Assembly: GCA_009782605.1 (NCBI GenBank)
Contig: WRIR01000001.1
Coordinates: 115,109-179,108 of the forward strand
DNA length: 64,000 nt
Source of the DNA: Eggerthellaceae bacterium
GTDB taxonomy: Bacteria; Actinomycetota; Coriobacteriia; Coriobacteriales; Eggerthellaceae
Direction: 5' to 3'
The notes under the pieces were generated by a model, which made no database searches, was not told the origin of the DNA, and saw nothing but the letters and a program-made list of their open reading frames with translations. The translations under genes were made by a program, and so were the position numbers. The number at the start of each line of letters is the position of its first letter. The first letter of the stretch is position 1. Below are positions 8,731 to 17,835 of the stretch, piece after piece.

Positions 8731-10554
8731 ATGGGAAGGGCCGCCCGATACAACCCGCGCACAGAGGCCGTAGCGCCGTCCCCGGCCGAAAGGGCACGTG
8801 CCACCGAGCTCAAGCGGCAGGCAACCCTCCTGTCCCGAGCCAACGGCATCATGGGGGCCAACATCAGCATCGACACCGAGAAAAGGAACAACTGCGGCCT
8901 CACGCAAGACGGCATCGTGCTGACCATCAACCCGACGAGCATCGAGAACCTGGCCGGGCGCCAATGGTTCGGGACCCAGGGGCTGCTGCCGCTCAAGGCT
9001 GCCGACTTCTTAGTGATAATGCACTCGCTGCGCCTTGCCCAGGACTACCTCGACCCCACCTTCTCCTTGTCGACCGCCACGAAGGCCGGCGAGGTCGCCT
9101 CGACTGCGCGGTTCTTCACCGACTCGGTAAACGAGATAGCCGCCGATGGCGCACTCAGCAAAATCCCCTATGCCCGGCGCTTCATGACGGCCTACGTGTC
9201 CAGGCGGCTGACCCACGTCTTTGACACCGTCCCTTTGCATATACAGTTCCTCACGGCCCTGAAGATACTCCTTCACGAGGACTCCCCCGCCATCAAGATG
9301 GCCGACCTCGTGGAAAGGCTGCTCTTCAACGAGGACCGGGCCATACTCCCCCGGATGCACGAAGAGCTGCTCGGGGGGCGGCACTCCTACGAGGAGCGCC
9401 ACCGCATCGCCCGCCAGATACTCTACCCGACCTTCAAGGAGCTGCTTGACCGGGACATGAGGAAGTACGCGGGATACCAGTTCACCTTCATGTACGACCA
9501 GTTCGCCTTCCACGGCGAGTCCAGCGACGAGGAGTTCGACAACAAGAGGAGCATCCCTACCAGGGAGGTCAAGAACAGGACGCGCAACCTCTACCACCTC
9601 ATCGAGCGGCAAGACATCGACCAGCTCATCAACGACCGGGACGAAAGCTCGCCCTCAGAGGACAAAGAGGGCATCGGCAACACATCTCTGGCGCTTCCCC
9701 GGGAGGCCTCCCGCACCGTGAGCACCCGCGCCGCGGAAGAAGAGCGGCAAGGCTATGCCCAGGCCGTCGCCTTCTGGCACAACACCATAGAGCAGGTCGC
9801 CGAGGTCTTTGTCAAGCTCGCCTCGCCGAAGGAGTCCGTCGCAGTCCCGCGCTACGCCTCCCGGAAGGCCTTCGAGGGCTCCCGGCTCAACCCCCGCTCG
9901 ATGCCCGAGACGATCGCCCAGCTGGATACAGGAATAGCACAGCCGATATGGCAGCCGGTAAAAAGGGTGATCCGCTCACAGGACCTCCAGTTCTCGGGCC
10001 TCGACGTCTATCTCCTGCTCGATGTCAGCGGCTCCATGCAGGGAAAGAACGCCGAGTACGCCGGCGCGATGAGCGTCTGCCTGATGGAGGGCCTCATCCT
10101 GGCACGGCACAAGGTGGAGCTCGACCCCCTGCAAAAGACGGTCGACGTCCGCATTCAGCTGCTGGCCTTCGGGTCGGGCTGGGCAGAACTGACGCCGCTT
10201 GGCCCCGAGCCCTCGCCCCACCAGAAGCAGGCGACCCTCTACAACCTCTTGAACCCCCAAAGCGACCACACCATGATAAACGGCGTCCTCAAGTACATCC
10301 GGGACAGCGCGAAGCAGAGCCCGGGCCGCGAGGTTATCTCGATCATCGTGAGCGACGGCCTCTTCGCCGACAACCTCATGGCCTTCAAGACCGTCCAGAA
10401 CATGCCAAAGAACTGCTTCGTCTGCCATATAAACATCGGGGGCTTCGCCGGGGTGCCCATCACCCTCGACTACGAGACCGTCGACGACCCTGTGTGGCTG
10501 CCGACGATGCTTGAGAGGATTCTCTCATCCTACCTGGAAAGACGCCAGCTCTAG
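8731..10554 (+). CDS. VWA-domain protein, partner of the MoxR ATPase
   Basis: A 607-residue protein with a large helical N-terminal region and a C-terminal von Willebrand A domain (about 420-600). The MIDAS metal site is visible: DVSGSMQGKN (DxSxS, near residue 432), a Thr in HTMINGV, and the Asp of IIVSDGLF. This is the ViaA/CoxE-type arrangement. The gene starts immediately after the ATPase stop, so the two are co-translated. In known pairs the VWA protein delivers the AAA+ ring to its client. The client here is not shown by the sequence; nearby molybdopterin, flavin and cytochrome enzymes are candidates. Confidence 0.9.
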   Translation: MGRAARYNPRTEAVAPSPAERARATELKRQATLLSRANGIMGANISIDTEKRNNCGLTQDGIVLTINPTSIENLAGRQWFGTQGLLPLKAADFLVIMHSLRLAQDYLDPTFSLSTATKAGEVASTARFFTDSVNEIAADGALSKIPYARRFMTAYVSRRLTHVFDTVPLHIQFLTALKILLHEDSPAIKMADLVERLLFNEDRAILPRMHEELLGGRHSYEERHRIARQILYPTFKELLDRDMRKYAGYQFTFMYDQFAFHGESSDEEFDNKRSIPTREVKNRTRNLYHLIERQDIDQLINDRDESSPSEDKEGIGNTSLALPREASRTVSTRAAEEERQGYAQAVAFWHNTIEQVAEVFVKLASPKESVAVPRYASRKAFEGSRLNPRSMPETIAQLDTGIAQPIWQPVKRVIRSQDLQFSGLDVYLLLDVSGSMQGKNAEYAGAMSVCLMEGLILARHKVELDPLQKTVDVRIQLLAFGSGWAELTPLGPEPSPHQKQATLYNLLNPQSDHTMINGVLKYIRDSAKQSPGREVISIIVSDGLFADNLMAFKTVQNMPKNCFVCHINIGGFAGVPITLDYETVDDPVWLPTMLERILSSYLERRQL

Positions 10555-10615
10555 GGTCTTTGGGTTGGGTTGCTTTGGAAAGGCCCGCGGCACGGTCGCG
10601 GGCGGGGTCCTTCGC

Positions 10616-10864
10616 CTATGCGCTGTCGTCGAGGCCGGTCAAGGACGCAGAGCGAATAGCCCTGCTGGGGCACCGCTCGATGCACTTGAAGCAGCCGGCG
10701 CAGTAGTAGGGGTTCTTGACAAAAGCCTTGTCCCCCTTGTCGTTCATGTCCAAGACGTTTCGCAGCGGGCACAGGTCCACGCAGAAGGCACAACCGACGC
10801 AAAGGTCCTCGTCGATGACAACGAACCTACGATGCACGAAGGCCGCATATATTGGGCCGGGCAT
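10616..10864 (-). CDS. Two-cluster ferredoxin (2x[4Fe-4S]), electron carrier for the molybdopterin enzyme
   Basis: An 82-residue protein with two CxxCxxCxxxCP motifs (CVGCAFCVDLCP and CAGCFKCIERCP), the hallmark of 2[4Fe-4S] ferredoxins. It has no signal peptide and so is cytoplasmic, matching the leaderless molybdopterin enzyme at 11709. Its start lies inside the end of the LuxR gene (38-base overlap), preceded by GGAAGAGGGAGAG as a ribosome site, which suggests translational coupling. The likely job is electron supply to the nearby enzyme; that link is inferred from position and compartment. Confidence 0.88.
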   Translation of the reverse strand: MPGPIYAAFVHRRFVVIDEDLCVGCAFCVDLCPLRNVLDMNDKGDKAFVKNPYYCAGCFKCIERCPSRAIRSASLTGLDDSA

Positions 10865-11606
10865 TGTTCTCTCCCTCTTCCGATACCGAAATACGTTCCT
10901 GGAACAAGTCTATCAGCTCTTGCTGCGAAGATGAGCCGATCTTCTTGTAAATATTATATATATGGGTCTTCGCCGTGTGGCGGGATATCACCAGGCTCTG
11001 GCTTATCCGCTCCGCATTCCTCCCCTGCAACAAAAGCTCCAATACCTCCACCTCGCGCTGGGTGAGCCCATGCTCCCTGCCCGTCTGCAGGGCCTCGCGG
11101 AGAAATATCTGGTCGCCTTCGGATTGGAACATCTGCATGTTGTATGCAGGTATCTTCGGGTCGATGCCCAAGGGGGACTGCGTGTGCTCAGACGGCTGGA
11201 CGGCTGCCGGACTCTCACCAGCCGCCCCATCCCGACCAGCTTGCAATCCGGCCCGAAGGGCCTTGGCAAGACAGAGGCTGAGAAAGATAGCGAAGGCACT
11301 GAGGCACAGCGACAAGACGACAAGGGGCATCAGGGCAACCATCAGCCCCTGGTAGTGCTCCAAAGGGCTTAAGAAAGCGGCTACGGGAAGCACAACGACT
11401 GCAACCGAGAGCAGTGCCATGAGCGCAACCAGGATGTAGAGGGCCTTTGTTGAAGCCGGGCCCGAAAGCGTGGACAGGCCGAAGGGCGGAAGGGAAGCCT
11501 GCACCTGTGCCTGTGTCCTTGCCTCTGTCTGCGACTCGTCCCGGTTGTCGCCTTGCTCCGGGGAAGGGGAATCCTCGAAGCAACACTGATGCTTGTTCGC
11601 TTCCAT
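10827..11606 (-). CDS. Short membrane-anchored LuxR-type regulator
   Basis: A 259-residue protein. A polar N-terminus is followed by two hydrophobic helices (about residues 54-80 and 85-116), a linker, and a C-terminal LuxR helix-turn-helix (LTQREVEVLELLLQG to IYNIYKKIGSSSQQEL, about 190-248). Membrane-bound LuxR proteins beside oxidoreductase genes are a recurrent arrangement in Eggerthella-type bacteria and have been tied to substrate-induced expression of catechol dehydroxylases. It lies downstream of the molybdopterin gene, past a strong hairpin at 11665-11693, and overlaps the ferredoxin gene. No obvious ribosome site precedes the ATG, so the start is less certain. Confidence 0.85.
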   Translation of the reverse strand: MEANKHQCCFEDSPSPEQGDNRDESQTEARTQAQVQASLPPFGLSTLSGPASTKALYILVALMALLSVAVVVLPVAAFLSPLEHYQGLMVALMPLVVLSLCLSAFAIFLSLCLAKALRAGLQAGRDGAAGESPAAVQPSEHTQSPLGIDPKIPAYNMQMFQSEGDQIFLREALQTGREHGLTQREVEVLELLLQGRNAERISQSLVISRHTAKTHIYNIYKKIGSSSQQELIDLFQERISVSEEGENNARPNICGLRAS

Positions 11607-11664
11607 TTTGACTAGTACGGCCCTTCTTGGTTTTCCAGCTTGGGGGAAATTGTGCGATTAAAGT

Positions 11665-11693
11665 GGGAAGGGGTGTCAAAGACACCCCTTCCC
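11665..11693 (-). terminator. 13-bp perfect hairpin after the molybdopterin gene
   Basis: GGGAAGGGGTGTC (11665-11677), an AAA loop, and GACACCCCTTCCC (11681-11693) form a perfect stem 16 bases past the stop at 11709. The tail on the minus strand (CACTTTAATC) has a short T-run only. It likely ends most transcription before the LuxR and ferredoxin genes. Confidence 0.75.
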
Positions 11694-11708
11694 TCACCTG
11701 AAAGGTGG

Positions 11709-14396
11709 TTACATCTTCTTGATCTCGCGGGCAGCAAGCTTGCCGTCGTATACTTCGTTGAAGTAGGTGTTGCCCTCGAGGAACTGCTCGCCGGTAACCC
11801 ACTGGTCGGTCCTGTCCTCAGGATCGATGCACGGGTACACGCGACACAGGAGGCCTCTGTTGGTCCAGGTGGCCGTTCCCTCGTCCGAGCCTTCGACCGT
11901 GCCGTCGCACAGGCAGTTCGCGTTGGACTCGAACACGCCTTGGTTCCAGGGCTCTTCAGCAGGAAGCTCAGGATACCACCAAGAAGGCATGACTTGGACA
12001 GCGCCCTTGATGATGGCCTGGTCAACGTGGGCCTTCTGGCGGATGCGTCCACGCTCGTTCTCGATCCAGACCCAGTCGCCGTCGCGCACGCCGTACTCAC
12101 GGGCGTCCTCACGATGCATGAAGACCATGGGCCACGGGAACATCGAACGGGTTCCCTGACCAGGAACGCGGTTCTCCGAGTGGTACAGGACGGACACGCG
12201 GCCGCCGAGCGTCAGGCGCAGCGGGTACTTCTTTGCCAGTTCCGGATTTGACAACGGGGTCTCCGGAAGCTCCTTGTAGTAAGGCAGAGGCGAGTAATCC
12301 AGGTCCTGAATGACCGAAGAGAGGATCTCGACCTTGCGGGAAGGAGTGGCGAATCCGCGGGTCTGGCCGTTGGGCAGGGTCTCCTTGTACTTCTGGAAGC
12401 GCGTCTCTGACGGGAAGTAGGTTCCCTGCTCGCACATCTGGTCGTAGGTGAGGTCGTTGCCACGGGACAGGCGGTGCTTGATGACATCTTCGTAGGTCTC
12501 CCACGGCCATGCGTCCTTCTGGCCGAGGCGGATTCCCAAGTCGCGGAAGAAGTCATAGTCCATGACGCGGTCGCCGACCGGCTTGGAGCCGCGGTCGCCG
12601 CAGACCGAGAAGTCGTTGGAGTCTTCTGCCGTCGTGTAGCAGGGCCTCTCAAGCGAGTCGCAGCCGGGGATGATGTAGTCGGCCAGGGCAGCCGTCGGGG
12701 TCTTCCAGTACTCGACGACGACCAGCAGCTCCAGGTCCTCCTTGAGGATCTTGTAGAGACGCCGGGGATCGGGGGCCCACATCAGCGGGTTGGAGCTCCA
12801 GCATATCATCGCGGTGACCGGATAGGGGTCATGGTGCTCCATGGCCTCATACATCAGCACGGGCGAGCACAGCATCTGATGGAGCATCGGGCGGTTCACG
12901 CCGAACATCTTGCGGTAGCACTTGTCGATCATGTCGAAGCCGCGCCAGCTCATGATGCGGAACTGGTCGTTGCCGATATACTTTTCTTTCGTCTTCTGGT
13001 CAAGGAGGTGGCTCATCTCGAACTCAGCGTCGCGCAAGGGGAAGGTCAGCTCTCCGTCGAGACCCGGGACCGGGCCCGGCTCGCCGATGAACTCGCCGCC
13101 CGGGACGTCGAGGTAGTTCAGGATGGCACGCATGATGGTCTTGACGAGGCACAGGCGTGCAGCATTCGGCCCGTGCATGTCGCCACCGCCGAGGCCCCAG
13201 GTGATGAAGCCAACGCCATTGGTGGCATACACGCAGGCGGTGTCGGCAATCTTGTTCTCGGGGATACCGGTGATCGGTGAGGCCCACTGCGGGGTGTAGG
13301 GCTCTGCCATCTCAACAATGGCGTCCCACGCGGTGTAGCACGTCACGCTACCCTTGGCCAACTTCACGTCGAAGGTTCCGCTGATGGCAGCGTCGACTTC
13401 GCCGTCGTAGTAGCGGTTCTCGTCCGAGCACCACACCTTGGCACTGTTCGTCGCGTTGTCCCATACGATGAAGTCTTCGCGCTTGCCGCCCTTTGCGAAC
13501 TCGTCGCCGCGGATAAGCTGCTTGGTCTCCTTGTTGATAAGGAAGACGCCGTTGGTCCAATACTTGATGAAATCTTCGTCGTACCACTTGTTCTCGATGA
13601 TCTCATGGAGCCACGCCAAAGCCAAGGCATGGTCGGTTCCCGGGTAGATGGGCAGCCAGTGGTCGGCGAGGAGCGACTGCGTGGTGCAGTAGGGGTCGAC
13701 GACGATCATCTTCGGCTTGCGGCCGGGGCGCTCCATGGCTGCAAGGTACTGCCTCCACATCGGAGACTGGGGCCCGTACTTCTCAGAGGCTGAGAGCCCC
13801 CAGATGACGAAGGTCTGCGCCTTGTCGATTCCGACAGGCGCGATGCTCTCGACCGGCCAACCCGCCATGGCCATGTTGATCGAGTAGTTCCAGCACCAGC
13901 AGATCGTACCGGGGTCGATGACGTTGCCGGGGTTGCCGAGGTTGTTGCTGAAACGCGAACGTGCCCAGAGGTGGTCTGAGCGGTAGGTGCCCTCTGAAGA
14001 GACGAGGGTCTCGGGGCCGTGCTTGTCGATCAGTGCCTGCAGCTTCTCGGCGATCTCATCCATTGCCTGGGCGTAGGGGATCTCTTCCCATTTGTCCTCG
14101 CCTTTTTTGCCTGCGCGCTTGAGCGCATGGTTGATGCGCTTGGGGTGATAGTGCATCTGAATTGCCTTCTGACCCCTCTTGCCGATGCGGTCACAAAGGA
14201 CGGTTCCCTCTTTCCAGTTGCCCTTAATCTCAACGACCCGCTCGGTCTCGGTGTCAACACCGATGACAATGCCGCAGTTCATGTGACAGTAAAAGCATCG
14301 CGAATAGGTCCACTGAACGCCGTTCTCGTCGATATACTTATTAGGCATATCAAAGGGAAGCTCGGCATCAGTCGTTGCGCCTGTTTTCCACGCCAT
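11709..14396 (-). CDS. Cytoplasmic molybdopterin oxidoreductase, candidate dehydroxylase/acetylene hydratase-like enzyme
   Basis: About 895 residues from the ATG at 14394-14396, which follows GGAGAG at good spacing; an upstream TTG is less likely. There is no Tat signal, unlike the other molybdopterin enzymes in the window, so it should act in the cytoplasm. The N-terminal cluster site is CFYCHMNC...LC. Downstream are RSRFSNNLGNPGN and an unusual GTICWCWNY segment where the molybdenum ligand region is expected, then bis-MGD binding motifs (VVDPYCTTQSLLADHWL, PGTDHALALAWLH) and a C-terminal dinucleotide-binding domain (VRDGDWVWIENERGRI). Known relatives with single-subunit, leaderless layouts include acetylene hydratase, transhydroxylases and gut catechol dehydroxylases. 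Paired with a small ferredoxin and two LuxR regulators, a reductive aryl dehydroxylase is the best guess; the substrate is unknown. Confidence 0.85.
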   Translation of the reverse strand: MAWKTGATTDAELPFDMPNKYIDENGVQWTYSRCFYCHMNCGIVIGVDTETERVVEIKGNWKEGTVLCDRIGKRGQKAIQMHYHPKRINHALKRAGKKGEDKWEEIPYAQAMDEIAEKLQALIDKHGPETLVSSEGTYRSDHLWARSRFSNNLGNPGNVIDPGTICWCWNYSINMAMAGWPVESIAPVGIDKAQTFVIWGLSASEKYGPQSPMWRQYLAAMERPGRKPKMIVVDPYCTTQSLLADHWLPIYPGTDHALALAWLHEIIENKWYDEDFIKYWTNGVFLINKETKQLIRGDEFAKGGKREDFIVWDNATNSAKVWCSDENRYYDGEVDAAISGTFDVKLAKGSVTCYTAWDAIVEMAEPYTPQWASPITGIPENKIADTACVYATNGVGFITWGLGGGDMHGPNAARLCLVKTIMRAILNYLDVPGGEFIGEPGPVPGLDGELTFPLRDAEFEMSHLLDQKTKEKYIGNDQFRIMSWRGFDMIDKCYRKMFGVNRPMLHQMLCSPVLMYEAMEHHDPYPVTAMICWSSNPLMWAPDPRRLYKILKEDLELLVVVEYWKTPTAALADYIIPGCDSLERPCYTTAEDSNDFSVCGDRGSKPVGDRVMDYDFFRDLGIRLGQKDAWPWETYEDVIKHRLSRGNDLTYDQMCEQGTYFPSETRFQKYKETLPNGQTRGFATPSRKVEILSSVIQDLDYSPLPYYKELPETPLSNPELAKKYPLRLTLGGRVSVLYHSENRVPGQGTRSMFPWPMVFMHREDAREYGVRDGDWVWIENERGRIRQKAHVDQAIIKGAVQVMPSWWYPELPAEEPWNQGVFESNANCLCDGTVEGSDEGTATWTNRGLLCRVYPCIDPEDRTDQWVTGEQFLEGNTYFNEVYDGKLAAREIKKM

Positions 14397-14436
14397 AACA
14401 CTCTCCAATCCTCTTCTTTCGGTTACCGTACAGTCC

Positions 14437-14450
14437 TCCCGGGCCCGGGA
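14437..14450. promoter_or_regulatory. 14-bp palindrome upstream of the molybdopterin gene
   Basis: TCCCGGGCCCGGGA is a perfect palindrome 41 bases upstream of the start at 14396, near where an operator or a leader hairpin would sit. Function is inferred from position only. Confidence 0.4.
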
Positions 14451-14660
14451 ATAAGACTTTCATGCCTGACGATGATAGACTCCTCAAAGCATTAATTCCT
14501 GATAGGTAGGGGTTGATTTTTGGGTATGAGGAAAAAGGGTGATAAAAAGGGTGAGGGTGATAAGGCCCGCCGTCGGGGGGACTCCACGCAGAGGGGGCAT
14601 AAGGAGGCCCGCCTGCCCAGACGCACCGGGACGCGGGGGAACCGGAACCGCCCTGTTCTC

Positions 14661-17411
14661 CTACCTGTCTTCGCGGGTATGCGTCAGCTTGAAGACCTCG
14701 GTGCGGTTCTTGACGCCGAGCTTGCTGTAGATGCTGTTGAGGTGTGTTTTAATTGTGTTGTGGGACACTCCCAGGGTCTCGGCTATCTCCTGGCGCGACA
14801 TGCCGACATTCAACAGGTCCAGCACCTCGATCTCGCGCCTCGTGAGGATGGTCGCGTCGGGGGCCATCTCCTTGGACGGCTTGTCGATGATATCGCTGAC
14901 CTTGAGCGACTTCAGGATGTTCTTGATGAAGTTGTAGTTCACGCCGTCGACCTTCCTGATGTTGACGACCTCGTGAAGCAGCTCCCTCAAGAGCATCGTG
15001 CGGTCGAGGAAGGGCCTCACCAGCCCCAGCCTGCTCCCCAGCAGCACCGCCCTGTTCAACACCAGGAGGGCGTCGCTCTTCTTCCCCTGCTCGTTCAGCA
15101 ACAGCGCCTTGAAGAGCAGCGACTCGACGACTATGGTGTTGAAGCTTGCCTCGGCCGCCTCGCCTATCAGCCCGTCGATGAAGGTCAACGCCGCCTCGTC
15201 GCCCTGGTCGTAGAGGATGAAGGCCTCCAGCTGCTTTGTCCGGATGACGTAGAACAGGTCGGAGGGGTCGACGCAGTTGATGAGCTTCTTGTGGACCATG
15301 ACCGCGTCCTCGACGTTCTTGCGCTGGAGGGCAAGCTTGGCCTGGGTGACATAGGCGAACAGCAGCACCGCCCGCGGTATGTCGGCGTTTTCCACCAGGA
15401 GCACCGTCCGCACTATCTGCCGGTAGGCCTCGTCGAGGTTCCCCAGCGCGGCCATGTAGCTCGCTGTGACGATCTGGGCCTCGAAGAGCATATCGGCGTT
15501 CCTGTTCAAAGACAGGTTCCTCGTCGCCTGCCTGATGTTGGCCTCGGCGGACTTGAGGTCGTTCTTCTCCACCATGATATAGGCGTAGAGGGATTGGAGC
15601 GCGCCGTAGAGGGTGAAGTCGGTGGGGCAGTCCTCAAGGGCCCGCTGGCAGGTTGCCTCCGCATTGTTCAGCTCGCCGCGGTGGACCAGTATCCAGCATA
15701 TCGCGTACCTCCCGAAGGCGACGAAGAAGGGCGAGCCCGCCAGGTTCGCTATCGCCTCTGTCTGGAGGTAGTATTCTAGCGCGAGCCCGAACTCCCCTAT
15801 CCGCTCATAGGACTCCGCGATGGCATGCACGATCAAGACGCGCAGCGAGAGGTTGATGGTTGCCTGGGCGTCAAGGAGCTTCTTGTAGTCGGCAATGCAT
15901 TCCCGGTAGTGCCCGCTGAACTCCCTGCACTTGATCCTGATATGCTTGATTACCAGGTCGGCGGCCTGGGAGCTGTCGACGTCGTCGGCACCGTGCGCCT
16001 CGCCCTTGCCGTCTTGCAGGTTCTGCTGGAACACGGAGAGCCACTTCAGGGTGTCCGTTGCCCTCCCGTAGCAGAGGTAGCCCCAGGTCACATAGAGGCT
16101 TAAGGTTGCGTCATGGATGAGGCTCTTAGCGGGGATGTCGCACATCCACGAGAGGAAGGAAACCGAGGTGTCGCCCCGCTGGAAGTGGGCGGCGGCGGCG
16201 AGGTTGTCGATCATCTCGGGGTCGGAGGCCATGAGCATGTACTTGGCGGCGTCGTAGGGCAGCTTCTCCCGCTCGTACCAGTCCTGGGCCCGCGAGGACA
16301 GCTCCCGAATCTGGGGCGTCCTCATCTGGAAGAGCTTTGTACGCAACCAGCGCAGGAAGAGCGGATGGTACTGGTACCACCCGGCCTTGCCCTGGCAGGG
16401 CTCGATGAAGAAGGACTTCTCGGACAGGTCTGCCAGTATCGCGTGGCTGTCGTCCCTCTCGCGCAGGCAGTCGCACAGGGGCGCGCTCATCCTCTCAAGC
16501 ACCGAGGTGGCGATAAGGAAGCTCGCGCAGTCGTCCTCTATCTGCTTGATGATGAACGATGCGAAGTACTTGTCCACCAGCGAGTACAGCAGATTCTTGT
16601 CCAGGACCCTCATGTTCTTCAGCTCGTGGAGCTCGACGGCATCGCTGAACAGGCGTATCCCCGTCGCCCAACCCTGGGTGAGGCTGTAGAGCTCCTGTAC
16701 CAGCTGCTCCGAGGCGGCGCTCCCGTACTTGTTCGCCATGAACGACGTCAGTTCCTGGCGGCTGAACGCGATATCGCCTGCCGGGAACTCGTAGACCGAG
16801 CCCATGCGCTGGTAGTCGATAGAGACCGACGGGCAGACCGACCCCGCGGCAACGACACGGAAGTTCGAGGGCAGGTAGACGGAGAAGTAGTCGACGAGCT
16901 TCGCGAAGAAGTGGTCCGACAAGGCATCGATGTTGTCGAAGAACAGCACGAACTCACCCCCGGGCGAGGCGGCGTTCTCGTGCAGGTAGTTGCTCAAGCG
17001 AATAATACTGCGGTCGAGCACCTCTTTTTCATCGTCCTCGGAAGGGGGCTGGCGGGAAAAGGAGACGTCGTCGCCGATGCCCGGGAACACTTTCTTGAGC
17101 GAGGCCGTCAGGTGCGCCCAGAACCGTATCGAGTCGTCGTCGTCCCTGTCCAGGGTCACCCAGATGGTCCGGTAGTCCTCCCCATGCTCCGGCAGCATGC
17201 GGTACCACTCGCTCAAAAGCGTCGTCTTCCCAAAGCCCGCAGGCGACGAGACGAGCACTATCTTGCGGGAGAGGCCCTTCAAGAACTGGGAGAAGAGGTA
17301 GGGGCGTCTTACATAATTAGATGGCAGCTCTGGGGCAACTAGCTTTGCGAGGATGATCTCATCGCTGTTCTGTGGAAACTTGGGTTGCACCGGTGTCCCT
17401 TCGTTTTTCAA
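14661..17411 (-). CDS. MalT-like (LAL family) LuxR transcriptional activator
   Basis: Up to 916 residues, with Walker A SSPAGFGKT (about residues 55-63) in an N-terminal NTPase, a long helical repeat region, and a C-terminal LuxR domain (LTRREIEVLDLLNVGMS to KLGVKNRTEVF, about 855-908). The longest frame starts at a TTG (17409-17411) without a good ribosome site; a GTG at 17388-17390, preceded by GAAGGGA, is a better candidate. It lies 264 bases upstream of the molybdopterin gene in the same orientation and is probably its activator. The module therefore has two LuxR regulators, one soluble and ATP-dependent, one membrane-bound. Confidence 0.9.
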   Translation of the reverse strand: MKNEGTPVQPKFPQNSDEIILAKLVAPELPSNYVRRPYLFSQFLKGLSRKIVLVSSPAGFGKTTLLSEWYRMLPEHGEDYRTIWVTLDRDDDDSIRFWAHLTASLKKVFPGIGDDVSFSRQPPSEDDEKEVLDRSIIRLSNYLHENAASPGGEFVLFFDNIDALSDHFFAKLVDYFSVYLPSNFRVVAAGSVCPSVSIDYQRMGSVYEFPAGDIAFSRQELTSFMANKYGSAASEQLVQELYSLTQGWATGIRLFSDAVELHELKNMRVLDKNLLYSLVDKYFASFIIKQIEDDCASFLIATSVLERMSAPLCDCLRERDDSHAILADLSEKSFFIEPCQGKAGWYQYHPLFLRWLRTKLFQMRTPQIRELSSRAQDWYEREKLPYDAAKYMLMASDPEMIDNLAAAAHFQRGDTSVSFLSWMCDIPAKSLIHDATLSLYVTWGYLCYGRATDTLKWLSVFQQNLQDGKGEAHGADDVDSSQAADLVIKHIRIKCREFSGHYRECIADYKKLLDAQATINLSLRVLIVHAIAESYERIGEFGLALEYYLQTEAIANLAGSPFFVAFGRYAICWILVHRGELNNAEATCQRALEDCPTDFTLYGALQSLYAYIMVEKNDLKSAEANIRQATRNLSLNRNADMLFEAQIVTASYMAALGNLDEAYRQIVRTVLLVENADIPRAVLLFAYVTQAKLALQRKNVEDAVMVHKKLINCVDPSDLFYVIRTKQLEAFILYDQGDEAALTFIDGLIGEAAEASFNTIVVESLLFKALLLNEQGKKSDALLVLNRAVLLGSRLGLVRPFLDRTMLLRELLHEVVNIRKVDGVNYNFIKNILKSLKVSDIIDKPSKEMAPDATILTRREIEVLDLLNVGMSRQEIAETLGVSHNTIKTHLNSIYSKLGVKNRTEVFKLTHTREDR

Positions 17412-17835
17412 CGACTATCAACAAGAAAAAGGTATCACTCTCAAAGTATCACGCGCCTCGACAGGCGGGCGGCAGCAAAGCCGAAAATACCACCATGGGC
17501 ATTATACACCTCAGAAGGGAAGTATGAAAACACCGTATGAAGACAGATGTGTGCGAGCGGCTGTAAGCAAGCTGTTACCCAGGGGGGGCCCAAAGGCGGC
17601 CTGCAGTCGGGCCTCAGGCGAAAATCACCCCCCGGGACGCTTAGACTCACCTGCGGGCTCGCCTGCCCGGCACCCGTCCGGCACCTGGCGCGTTCGTCAA
17701 CCTGCTGGTATGATATCGGAGGTTGTTTCTCCCAATCACCCGCCCACAGTGTCGCCAAGCGGCTATAATCGGGAGGGAAACCGAAGGTGGCCGGGCCACC
17801 GCAAAACGAACAGACACAGCGAAAGGAAGTCCACC
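17412..17835. other. Divergent intergenic region between LuxR and EF-P-like genes
   Basis: No gene is seen in these 424 bases. Toward the plus-strand gene there is TGGTATGAT (17706-17714), an extended -10, and further on TATAAT (17764-17769); neither has a convincing -35. GC-rich sequence at about 17580-17680 could fold. The EF-P-like gene has a usable ribosome site (AAAGGAAG) at about 17822-17829. Confidence 0.45.
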
